In this document: one piece after another, positions 32,792 through 40,746 of the stretch
Position numbering within the stretch: the stretch's first letter is position 1
How the letters are laid out: each line of letters starts with the position of its first letter
Assembly (NCBI GenBank): GCA_021781965.1
Contig: JAJXVU010000011.1
Coordinates: 1 to 64,000 of the forward strand
Direction of reading: 5' to 3'
DNA: 64,000 bases
From: Pseudomonadota bacterium
GTDB lineage: Bacteria; Pseudomonadota; Gammaproteobacteria; UBA1113
The notes under the pieces: generated by a model
The model's database searches: none
What the model saw: the letters and a program-made list of their open reading frames with translations, nothing else
Told to the model about the DNA's origin: nothing
Translations under genes and position numbers: made by a program

Positions 32792-34009
32792 GTGAACCCG
32801 TTGAACGTAAATAAAAATGATTATCCAAGAAAGCTTAAAAGCCGTTTGGAAATTGCAATGAAAGATACGCCTGTGGTATTGATTAATGGGCCTCGACAAT
32901 CCGGAAAAACAACGTTGGTTAAGGAATACTCACCTTCTTTATCCTATTACACTTTAGATGATGACAATATACTTAATGCTGCAAAACAAGATCCTGTAGG
33001 TTTTATTAATGGAATAGACAAAGCCATTATAGATGAAATTCAACGGGCACCAGAATTACTACGCGCGATCAAGCTCTCAGTCGATCAAAATAGGCAGCCC
33101 GGACGCTTTTTATTAACTGGATCAGCTAATCTTCTGACTTTGCCTAAAATCGGTGATAGTTTGGCTGGACGTATGGAAATATTAACTTTATTACCGCTAT
33201 CTCTTGCTGAAATTGGTCGTCGAGAAAGTCTCTTTTTAAGCTACGCCAAAAATCAATCTTGGCCACAGCAGATACCTTCAGAGCAGTTAGAAATTATTTC
33301 TCGGGTACTCACAGGAGGATATCCAGAGATGCTGATGCGACCAGATCTCGCTAGACGTAGTGCATGGGCTAAATCTTATATTAGGGCAATTGTAGAACGA
33401 GATATAAAAGATATCTCATCGATTGAAAAATTAGTTGAGATGCCAAGGCTTTTAGAGGTTCTTGCACAGCAATCGGGGAAATTAACTAATTTCACTCAAA
33501 TTGGTGGACAGTTAAATTTAGACTCTAAAACAGCACAAAAATATACTGGCTTACTTGAAACTTTATTTTTAGTACATCAATTAAAACCTTGGCATGGCAA
33601 TGCCTTAAACCGAATTCTTAAAACGCCAAAAATTCATTTTTTAGATAGTGGTCTATTGGCAAGTCTTAATAGAGTTACAATAGAAAGTGTTGAATGGAAT
33701 AAATCAGATTTTGGTGCGTTATTAGAAACCTGGGTGTATAGCGAATTATTAAAGGCTACCTCCTTCACAGAAGAACCGTGGAATATTTATTATTATCGTG
33801 ACAAGGATAAAGTGGAAGTTGATTTTATTCTCGAGAATCACGCCCGTAAAATTATTGGCATTGAAGTTAAAGCAAGTCATACGATATTTAATCAGGATTT
33901 TCGAGGGTTAAGAAAACTGGCTGATTTAACGGATAAAAACTGGCTGAGTGGTATAGTCCTATATAATGGAGATAAATTATGGGCAATTCCTTTTTCTATG
34001 TTGGACTGA
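32792..34009 (+). CDS. AAA_14 / DUF4143 family ATPase (ATPase-3)
   Basis: 405 residues. An AAA_14 ATPase domain has Walker A INGPRQSGKTTLV (about 33-41) and Walker B AIIDEIQRAPELL, with the sensor motif LLTGSANLLTLPK and GRMEILTLLPLS. The DUF4143 domain (about 190-400) includes the conserved RDIKDISSIEKL and HFLDSGLLASL and ends with a nuclease-like VEVDFILEN...IGIEVKAS (Asp and ExK). The family is widespread and uncharacterised; toxin or defence roles have been suggested but not proven. The start is GTG at 32792, or TTG at 32801 behind AGGTG. It stops 12 bp before the converging purL end. Confidence 0.85.
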   Translation: MNPLNVNKNDYPRKLKSRLEIAMKDTPVVLINGPRQSGKTTLVKEYSPSLSYYTLDDDNILNAAKQDPVGFINGIDKAIIDEIQRAPELLRAIKLSVDQNRQPGRFLLTGSANLLTLPKIGDSLAGRMEILTLLPLSLAEIGRRESLFLSYAKNQSWPQQIPSEQLEIISRVLTGGYPEMLMRPDLARRSAWAKSYIRAIVERDIKDISSIEKLVEMPRLLEVLAQQSGKLTNFTQIGGQLNLDSKTAQKYTGLLETLFLVHQLKPWHGNALNRILKTPKIHFLDSGLLASLNRVTIESVEWNKSDFGALLETWVYSELLKATSFTEEPWNIYYYRDKDKVEVDFILENHARKIIGIEVKASHTIFNQDFRGLRKLADLTDKNWLSGIVLYNGDKLWAIPFSMLD

Positions 34010-34021
34010 AATTTTGCTTCT

Positions 34022-37000
34022 CTACCCCAACCACACTCTCGCATTAGCAAATAATCTTTGCCACGGCGTATATTCGGTCCATTCGGGTGCACGCCACGAA
34101 CATTGCCACGCGCGATAACAACGCTCTGGATGCGGCATCATGATCAACACTCGCCCATCGCTAGAGCTGAAGGCTGTAGCGCCATCAGCGCTGCCATTCG
34201 GATTGAATGGGTAACGCGTCGTGGCATCGCCTTGATGATCCAAATAGCGCAAAGCGGTTAAGGCCTTATTTTTTAAAGCGGTATCGGACCATTGCGCTAA
34301 ACCCTCGCCATGCGACACCACTATAGGCAAACGCGAACCTACCATATCTTTTAATAAAATAGCAGGGCTATTGGTGATTTCCACCATCACCACACGTGCT
34401 TCAAATTGCTGTGATTGGTTGGCCACAAAACGCGGAAAGCCTTCGGCACCCGGAATAATATCGTACAATTGCGATAACATCTGACAACCATTGCACACGC
34501 CTAAGGTCAGAGTATCAGGACGATTGAAAAAATGGCTGAAAGTTTCTTTTACTGTTTCATTCATTAAAATGGCTTCGCTCCAACCACGCCCAGCGCCTAA
34601 AACATCGCCAAAGGAAAAACCACCGCAAATGGCTAACACTTTAAAGTCGTCTAAGCGTATACGTTGGTTGATAATATCCGACATGTGTACATCGACTGCA
34701 ATAAAACCTGCTTGCATAAAGGCCGCTGCCATTTCTACCTGGCCATTCACACCCACCTCGCGCAAAATAGCCACCTTAGGTTTAACCCCAAAGTCTAGAT
34801 AAGGCGCTAAGATATCTTCTTTGAATTCAAAACTAGGCGAGCTGTATAACCCTGGATCATGCAACAATGCAATACGCGAAAACTCTTCCTTAGCACAAAC
34901 TGGATTATCGCGCAGTGCTTGCATGTGGAAACTCACTTCACTCCACGCGCTTTGCCAAGCGGCCCTATGCTCTTCTAATATCTTTTTACCCTTATGGTAG
35001 AATGAAATAACTTCATTAATAGACAATTCTCCGATTACATGACTACAATGGGCCAATTTATGGTGTTCTAATTGTTTTAACACCGCATGTAAATGTGTTT
35101 TTTCCACTTGAATGACGGCACCCAATTCTTCCGCAAATAGGCTTGCGATAGGATCACCACCCAAAGCATCCAATTGAATCGTCAATCCCGTGTGGGCTGC
35201 AAATGCCATTTCCACTAGAGTAACGAATAAGCCACCGTCAGAACGGTCATGATAAGCCAATATTTGATTATCTTGATTGAGCTTTTGTATAGCACTAAAA
35301 AATTGTTGTAATAGCATCGGTGAATCTACATCCGGCGTTTGGCCCTTGCCCGATTCATTATATACTTCACTTAAAATAGAACCCCCTAAACGATGGTGTC
35401 CTTGCCCTAAGTCGATCAAGATCAACACTGAATCATCATAGGTAATTTGCAATTGTGGCGTTAAGCTTAAACGCACATCAGAAACGGGAGCAAAGGCAGA
35501 AATAACCAGGGTCAGTGGCGAGACCACTTGATGCTTGACACCATCCTGTTGCCATTGCGTTTGCATGGACAATGAATCTTTGCCTACTGGAATGGTCAAA
35601 TCTAAACTTACGCACAGCTCTGTTGCCACAGCTTTTGCTGTATCCCACAAAGCCATATCCTGTTGTTCTATACCGCAAGCGGCCATCCAATTAGCGGATA
35701 ATTTTACATCGCTTAATTTATCTATGGCGGCCGCAGCGATGTTGGTGATAGCCTCACCGACTGCTAAACGACCCGAAGCCACTGGATTGATAATCGCGAC
35801 TGGACTGCGTTCGCCTACGGCCATGGCTTCACCACTGTATTGATAAAACCCAGAAACACTGACGGCAACATCGGCTACTGGCACTTGCCACGGCCCCACC
35901 ATTTGATCGCGATAGGTTAAACCACCCACACTGCGATCGCCTATAGTAATCAAAAAACTCTTATTAGCAACGGTAGGATGTTTTAATACTCTGAGGCACG
36001 CTTCTTCTAAATTAATATGACTATGTTTAAATGCTGTATTTTTTTGACTGCCTCGATTCGCTTGACGTGTAAATGGCATTTTGGTTTCTAATAAAAATTT
36101 CAGATCCATATCGACACTATTGTTTTTGTGTAGCCGATCATAGACGATCAATTGTGGCATTTCAGTAACCCTGCCTACTACAGCAAAAGTACACTGTTCA
36201 CGCGCCGCTATTTTTGAGAATTCAGCTAGCCTGTCTTCAGTCAGCACTAAAACATACCGTTCTTGCGCTTCATTGCACCATAATTCTAACGGCGATAAGC
36301 TCAGATCAGCATTCGGTATATCGCGCAATTCAATGATAGCACCGCGTTTGTGATCGTACACCAATTCTGGAATGGCATTCGATAATCCACCGGCACCAAC
36401 ATCGTGTATACTGAGTATAGGATTATTACGTCCCAAAGACCAACAGCTATTAATGACCTCTTGCGCACGACGTTGCATCTCTGCATTAGCGCGCTGCACC
36501 GAAGCGTAATCTAGGGAATTATTTTCATCCGCTGAAACTTGTGACGACAAAGCACCACCGCCCAAACCAATGCGTAATGCCGGTCCACCTAAGACTATAA
36601 TCAATGCGTCTACAGGCAAAGACTCTTTAATAAATTGTGATTCGCGTATAGCACCTAAACCGCCCGCTAGCATTACCGGTTTGTGATATCCCCAATGTGT
36701 ATCCGCAGCGTGCTGTTCGAAACTGCGAAAATAACCGCAGGTATTGGGTCTGCCAAATTCATTGTTAAAACTGGCGGCACCTATAGGGCCTTGTAACATG
36801 ATGGTTAATGCCGAAGCCTTATTTTTTGGCGTATGCTGCGTATGCTCCCATTCTTGTTTAAAGCCTGGAATATGTAAATTAGACACACTAAATCCCGTTA
36901 AACCGGCTTTAGGTTTGGCACCGCGGCCGGTAGCTCCTTCATCGCGTATTTCACCACCGGAACCCGTAGCGGCACCTTGAAAGGGCGCTATAGCAGTAGG

Positions 37001-37897
37001 GTGATTATGCGTTTCCACTTTAATCACCATCGCCATGTCTTCATGATGACGCGTGTAATGGTGATCGCCTAGTCGCGGCCAAATCGCTTCTACACTGCGT
37101 TTGCCGATAATGGCACCATTATCGCAATAGGCCGAATAAACATCATCGGCATGGTGGTGATAGGTTTGTTGTATATGCGAAAATAATGACCCAGATTGTT
37201 GTTCGCCATTAATAACCCACTCACTTTTAAAAATATGATGGCGGCAATGCTCAGAATTAACTGAAGCGTACATCATCAATTCAGCATCGGTGGGATTGCG
37301 CTCTAAACGTGTGTATTCGGCACTAATGGCGGCGATAGTTGCTGCGTTAAATGCATAGCCTTTTTCTATACTGAAGGCCAAACGCTCTGCAGGCGATAAG
37401 TCTAACCAAGAAACTGTGTTTAAAGGCAGTGCGCTAGGAGTATTCAACCACTGGCTGACTTCCTTAACTTCTCTGACATATTCTTCAGTGAGCTTATCAT
37501 AAAATAAGTCCGCAATGAGCTGCCATTTTACATCATCAATGGCCAGCGGTGTTTGCTGATGAATCTGGTAGCAAATTCCCTGTTCTAAACGCGTTAGCTC
37601 ATTTAAGCCTATACGAGTGATAATGTCTTTGGCCTTACTGCTCCATGGCGATAAAGTCCCGCGCCTAGGCCATACCCAAAAACAGTTTAAACCGGCTTCT
37701 ATAGGGACCACATGCGCTTGTAATAAGTGGCTAAGTGCCTCTTTCATTTTTTCAGACAAGTTTGTGCTGGTTTCCAACAAATAGCAAAAATGCGCTTCTA
37801 CCGCTTCTGTATCAGGCAAGCGATTGATCAATTCATTTTGTAACTGTTGCGCTTTAAACGCAGGCAATGCCTTACGGCCTAAAAGATAGTATTGCAT
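34022..37897 (-). CDS. purL: Phosphoribosylformylglycinamidine synthase
   Basis: Large single-chain PurL (1,291 residues; E. coli 1,295) of purine synthesis, converting FGAR, glutamine and ATP to FGAM. It shows an N-terminal PurS-like domain, the linker, two AIRS-type ATP-binding modules (VETHNHPTAIAPFQGAATGS, IHDVGAGGLSNAIPEL), and a C-terminal class I glutamine amidotransferase with the Cys in LGVCNGCQML and the His/Glu in MMPHPERC. It stands alone. A family-2 repeat lies 61 bp upstream of its start. Confidence 0.97.
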   Translation of the reverse strand: MQYYLLGRKALPAFKAQQLQNELINRLPDTEAVEAHFCYLLETSTNLSEKMKEALSHLLQAHVVPIEAGLNCFWVWPRRGTLSPWSSKAKDIITRIGLNELTRLEQGICYQIHQQTPLAIDDVKWQLIADLFYDKLTEEYVREVKEVSQWLNTPSALPLNTVSWLDLSPAERLAFSIEKGYAFNAATIAAISAEYTRLERNPTDAELMMYASVNSEHCRHHIFKSEWVINGEQQSGSLFSHIQQTYHHHADDVYSAYCDNGAIIGKRSVEAIWPRLGDHHYTRHHEDMAMVIKVETHNHPTAIAPFQGAATGSGGEIRDEGATGRGAKPKAGLTGFSVSNLHIPGFKQEWEHTQHTPKNKASALTIMLQGPIGAASFNNEFGRPNTCGYFRSFEQHAADTHWGYHKPVMLAGGLGAIRESQFIKESLPVDALIIVLGGPALRIGLGGGALSSQVSADENNSLDYASVQRANAEMQRRAQEVINSCWSLGRNNPILSIHDVGAGGLSNAIPELVYDHKRGAIIELRDIPNADLSLSPLELWCNEAQERYVLVLTEDRLAEFSKIAAREQCTFAVVGRVTEMPQLIVYDRLHKNNSVDMDLKFLLETKMPFTRQANRGSQKNTAFKHSHINLEEACLRVLKHPTVANKSFLITIGDRSVGGLTYRDQMVGPWQVPVADVAVSVSGFYQYSGEAMAVGERSPVAIINPVASGRLAVGEAITNIAAAAIDKLSDVKLSANWMAACGIEQQDMALWDTAKAVATELCVSLDLTIPVGKDSLSMQTQWQQDGVKHQVVSPLTLVISAFAPVSDVRLSLTPQLQITYDDSVLILIDLGQGHHRLGGSILSEVYNESGKGQTPDVDSPMLLQQFFSAIQKLNQDNQILAYHDRSDGGLFVTLVEMAFAAHTGLTIQLDALGGDPIASLFAEELGAVIQVEKTHLHAVLKQLEHHKLAHCSHVIGELSINEVISFYHKGKKILEEHRAAWQSAWSEVSFHMQALRDNPVCAKEEFSRIALLHDPGLYSSPSFEFKEDILAPYLDFGVKPKVAILREVGVNGQVEMAAAFMQAGFIAVDVHMSDIINQRIRLDDFKVLAICGGFSFGDVLGAGRGWSEAILMNETVKETFSHFFNRPDTLTLGVCNGCQMLSQLYDIIPGAEGFPRFVANQSQQFEARVVMVEITNSPAILLKDMVGSRLPIVVSHGEGLAQWSDTALKNKALTALRYLDHQGDATTRYPFNPNGSADGATAFSSSDGRVLIMMPHPERCYRAWQCSWRAPEWTEYTPWQRLFANARVWLG

Positions 37898-37958
37898 AGG
37901 GTGCTCATTTCTCAGATTAGATACTGTTATTTTAGCTTAATCTGGGCCTAAACGCACG

Positions 37959-38082
37959 TACTCTTCGCATTTGATTCTTAGGCTTAAAACCTTCGCCCAT
38001 CTCGTCCTAGTATATGACAGAGTACGTCACGCCTGGTGCTCGAGACCTCGGCGCCTACCCTAAAAACAAACTGCTATGAGTA
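37959..38082. repeat. Family-2 miniature repeat, copy 3
   Basis: 124 bp, TACTCTTCGCATTTGATTCT on the left and CCTAAAAACAAACTGCTATG then AGTA on the right, with the interior CCTTCGCCCATCTCG and CTCGGCGCCTACCC shared with 6391-6515. It fills the gap between purL's upstream region and the luxR-type gene's 3' end. No target duplication is visible. Confidence 0.8.
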
Positions 38083-38091
38083 TTTTTTGTC

Positions 38092-38910
38092 TTATTTATG
38101 AACAGATAATAAGGCACGTAGTAATTGTGCTTTATTCCTCACTTTCAGCTTTTCTTTCATATTGATGGTATGCGCCTCTACGGTACGCCTAGATAAGAAA
38201 AACTTTTCTGCTATTTGCGCTGCTGTATAGCCTTGTACTAAAAGATCTGCTATTTGTTGTTCACGTAAGCTCAATGGGTTGTGTGGTAAGGCTATTTTCA
38301 GCTCCTTTTTTATATCCTCTACAGCTTTGCGATTAACAGTATCCAGATCTTGTTGCTGCAGCGCATTGAGCTGTTCATTACACGGCAAATACAAACGATG
38401 CTGATCCGCTTCGTTGATCAACGGCAAGGCTCTTTCTTTGAAATAGCGATTAAAGTTAAGTAAGAGATCCATATCGTTTAGATATAGATTAATCACCCCA
38501 GGATTAGTAGAAGCACTACAAAAGAATATCTTCTCGCAATAATCATGTTCTTTATTCAAAATGGTCATGCCATGGTCGATGTTAAAATCGTTTTTAGCAG
38601 AATCAAGAATCGGACTGTGGCTTACTAATGTGCTGTGGCATACCGATGTAGGTCTCAACATCGCACCCAGTTGATAATATTGCGGTGTTTTTTCAAAGAT
38701 ACTTTCTTTATATAAACCTTGAGTATAATAATGCTCCATCCAATCACTGCGATTACCTAGACGGAATTCGCTGCCATCGGCATAGGTTCTAACATAAACA
38801 TAACTACTGATACCTAACTTAAATAACGGCTGACACAGAGTAACAATGTCTTCATGATGTGTGAAACAGGGTAAAGATTTAAGCTGTTGTTTGTTAATGA
38901 ATTGCGCCAT
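38092..38910 (-). CDS. LuxR-family transcriptional regulator
   Basis: 272 residues. The C-terminal GerE/LuxR helix-turn-helix (about 205-268) is clear: LSLREQQIADLLVQGYTAAQ, then FFLSRRTVEAHTINMKEKL. The N-terminal 200 residues form an unidentified sensory domain (possibly PAS/GAF-like). They lack an obvious response-regulator phosphorylation site and the Trp/Tyr pattern of acyl-homoserine-lactone binding is not convincing. Similar long-headed LuxR proteins are numerous in Legionellales (general knowledge). The target is unknown; the nearest genes downstream are purL and upstream the oxidoreductase cluster. Confidence 0.8.
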   Translation of the reverse strand: MAQFINKQQLKSLPCFTHHEDIVTLCQPLFKLGISSYVYVRTYADGSEFRLGNRSDWMEHYYTQGLYKESIFEKTPQYYQLGAMLRPTSVCHSTLVSHSPILDSAKNDFNIDHGMTILNKEHDYCEKIFFCSASTNPGVINLYLNDMDLLLNFNRYFKERALPLINEADQHRLYLPCNEQLNALQQQDLDTVNRKAVEDIKKELKIALPHNPLSLREQQIADLLVQGYTAAQIAEKFFLSRRTVEAHTINMKEKLKVRNKAQLLRALLSVHK

Positions 38911-39046
38911 GGCTCAAACTCCAGATGTAGCATGATGGCGTATTGTAACATAAAGTAAGCATGTTTTCAATTGTAGTAATGTAGAAAACTATAAAATATA
39001 AATGAATATGATAATCTTAAAACAAAGCGCATAGATGGATATGCGC

Positions 39047-39346
39047 TCACTCCATACAATGTTCAATAGACACATAAGTCTTAGCCTGCCACTGTTTTAA
39101 TCTATAACCTGCTAATTCATCTAACACTCGCGTATGCTCTTCTCCCGACACCCATTTCTGATAAGCCATTTCGTCAGCAAAAACCATAAACAGATGAATT
39201 TCATCGGGCTGTTCACCAGCATACATAGGCCATACTGCGTCAAAGCCAGGGTATTTTTTAGCAATCGCTTGTAGTGTTTTAACCCACTCCTTAAAAAACT
39301 CTTTTCCCTCAGCAGTTAAAAAATGCTGCGCATGTTTTATAATCAT
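39047..39346 (-). CDS. Small ABM/NIPSNAP-like monooxygenase-fold protein
   Basis: 99 residues with the ferredoxin-like dimeric alpha+beta pattern: an N-terminal strand (MIIKHAQHFL), an amphipathic helix (FFKEWVKTLQAIAKKYPGF), and a second strand pair around DEIHLFMVFADEMAYQKW. Probably a small dimeric enzyme or binding protein of the antibiotic-biosynthesis-monooxygenase superfamily. It starts 3 bp after the aldo/keto reductase stop and is likely co-transcribed with it. Confidence 0.55.
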   Translation of the reverse strand: MIIKHAQHFLTAEGKEFFKEWVKTLQAIAKKYPGFDAVWPMYAGEQPDEIHLFMVFADEMAYQKWVSGEEHTRVLDELAGYRLKQWQAKTYVSIEHCME

Positions 39347-39349
39347 TTC

Positions 39350-40342
39350 TTATTGCTCTATATTGTCCTGCATATTATATGCTTGCATTAATTTCGGTGA
39401 GTAACGCGCGCCTTGGACATTCTCTATTTTGAAGATGTTATTTAACAAGGAAATATCTTGTGTGCTCAAAACAATCTCCACAGCATCGCAATTATCTTTC
39501 AAATAGCGTTTACGACGCGTTCCAGGAATAGGTACTATGCAATCATCTTGTGCCAACAACCACGCGAGCGCAATTTGTGCGCTCGTTGCCTTATATTTTG
39601 CAGCGATGCTTTGTATCTGCTGTACTAGTCGTTGGTTATTATCCAAAGCTTCCCCTTGAAAACGCGGCGCTTGATTACGAAAATCGCCATCTTCGTTTGA
39701 AGAAACTTTATATTCACTAGACAATAAGGCGCGGCACAATGGGCTATACGCTACCAGCCCTATATTCAACTCGCGGCAAATTTGTAAAATACCATTGGTT
39801 TCCACTAGTCTAGACATCAATGAATATTCCGATTGTATGGCGGTAATAGGATGCACTGCATGAGCGCGCCGTAAAACATCGGCTGACACTTCAGATAAGC
39901 CTATATGACGTATTTTACCTTCTTGTGCTAATTTAGATAGTGCTCCTACGGTGTCTTCAATAGGTACTTTGGGGTCAAAGCGATGCAGATAGTACAAATC
40001 GATATAGTCCGTATTTAAACGTTTTAAGCTCGCCTCGCAACAGGCGCGCGCATAATCAGGGGCAGCATTAATGCTAGGAATTTCAGTATCGCGCACTATG
40101 CCAAATTTGCTGGCAATAACGATCTTATCCCGTACTGATTTTAAGGCTTTGCCTAGCAACTCTTCGTTATGCCCTCTACCATAAGCGTCCGCAGTATCAA
40201 ATAAAGTAATTCCGGAGTAAAGCGCTTGATGCAACACTTCTATGGATTCTTTATCGTCGCTCTTGCCATAAAATTCCGACATCCCCATGCAGCCTAAGCC
40301 TAAAGCTGAAACGGTTAAATTGCCTAATTTTCTGCTTCTCAT
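39350..40342 (-). CDS. Aldo/keto reductase
   Basis: NADPH-dependent (beta/alpha)8 oxidoreductase of 330 residues. It has LGLGCMGMSEFYG at the start, the catalytic Asp and Tyr in FDTADAYGRGHNEELLG, the Lys in IVIASKFG and the His in YYLHRFDP. The C-terminal VPIPGTRRKRYLKDN is the usual cofactor-binding segment. It is of the YajO/Tas-like aldo/keto reductase subgroup; the carbonyl substrate is unknown. Neighbours (ABM-like, YCII-like) suggest a small-molecule detoxification cluster (inference). Confidence 0.9.
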   Translation of the reverse strand: MRSRKLGNLTVSALGLGCMGMSEFYGKSDDKESIEVLHQALYSGITLFDTADAYGRGHNEELLGKALKSVRDKIVIASKFGIVRDTEIPSINAAPDYARACCEASLKRLNTDYIDLYYLHRFDPKVPIEDTVGALSKLAQEGKIRHIGLSEVSADVLRRAHAVHPITAIQSEYSLMSRLVETNGILQICRELNIGLVAYSPLCRALLSSEYKVSSNEDGDFRNQAPRFQGEALDNNQRLVQQIQSIAAKYKATSAQIALAWLLAQDDCIVPIPGTRRKRYLKDNCDAVEIVLSTQDISLLNNIFKIENVQGARYSPKLMQAYNMQDNIEQ

Positions 40343-40384
40343 AATAGTTTTTCCGTGTTGATTAAAGAGTAGTTACGTCAAAAG

Positions 40385-40675
40385 CTACATGTCTTGTAAC
40401 TTCTTAAATTCCTCTGACGTAAATGGTGCATCAAAGTCAACAATCTGCATCTCAACAAGATTTTCAGTAACAAATGAATCTTCCGCCAAAATCTTCATTA
40501 GTCTATCTTTGTCCATTGATCTGCTGACGATTACACCACCATTCTTACCACGCCGTGGCCCTGCCATGATAAAATCACCGCTCTTGCTGTATTGCGCAAC
40601 CCACTCACTATGCTGCGCACGATGCGGGTCTACTTGTGTGGTGGGGACTACATAATTACTGATAATCAAAAACAT
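40385..40675 (-). CDS. YCII-like protein
   Basis: 96 residues of the YciI-like fold: MFLIISNYVVPTTQVDPHRA, the His/Trp region EWVAQYSKSGDFIMAGPRRG with conserved Gly-Pro, then GGVIVSRSMDKDRLMKILAE and FVTENLVEMQIVDFD. Members are small dimers, some with chlorohydrolase or isomerase activity. Function here is unknown. Preceded by AGGAGAAT. Confidence 0.75.
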   Translation of the reverse strand: MFLIISNYVVPTTQVDPHRAQHSEWVAQYSKSGDFIMAGPRRGKNGGVIVSRSMDKDRLMKILAEDSFVTENLVEMQIVDFDAPFTSEEFKKLQDM

Positions 40676-40746
40676 AGAATTCTCCTGTTGGTTAATATAC
40701 AGACATTATAAACCGGTTAATTAAACCTGCCTATCCGTAAAAATAC

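Noticed and set aside
34491-34802. Plus-strand ORFs of about 100 codons inside purL and other long genes
   Set aside because: Antisense shadows of well-conserved proteins, with no ribosome sites and low-complexity Lys/Pro/Thr composition.
38092-38910. Quorum-sensing LuxR receptor
   Set aside because: C-terminal HTH is clear but the N-terminal domain does not show a convincing acyl-homoserine-lactone pocket and no luxI-type gene is nearby.
40367-40376. Another GTAACTACTC-family element end (GAGTAGTTAC)
   Set aside because: Only the 10-bp end is present with none of the internal element sequence; may be chance or a very decayed copy.
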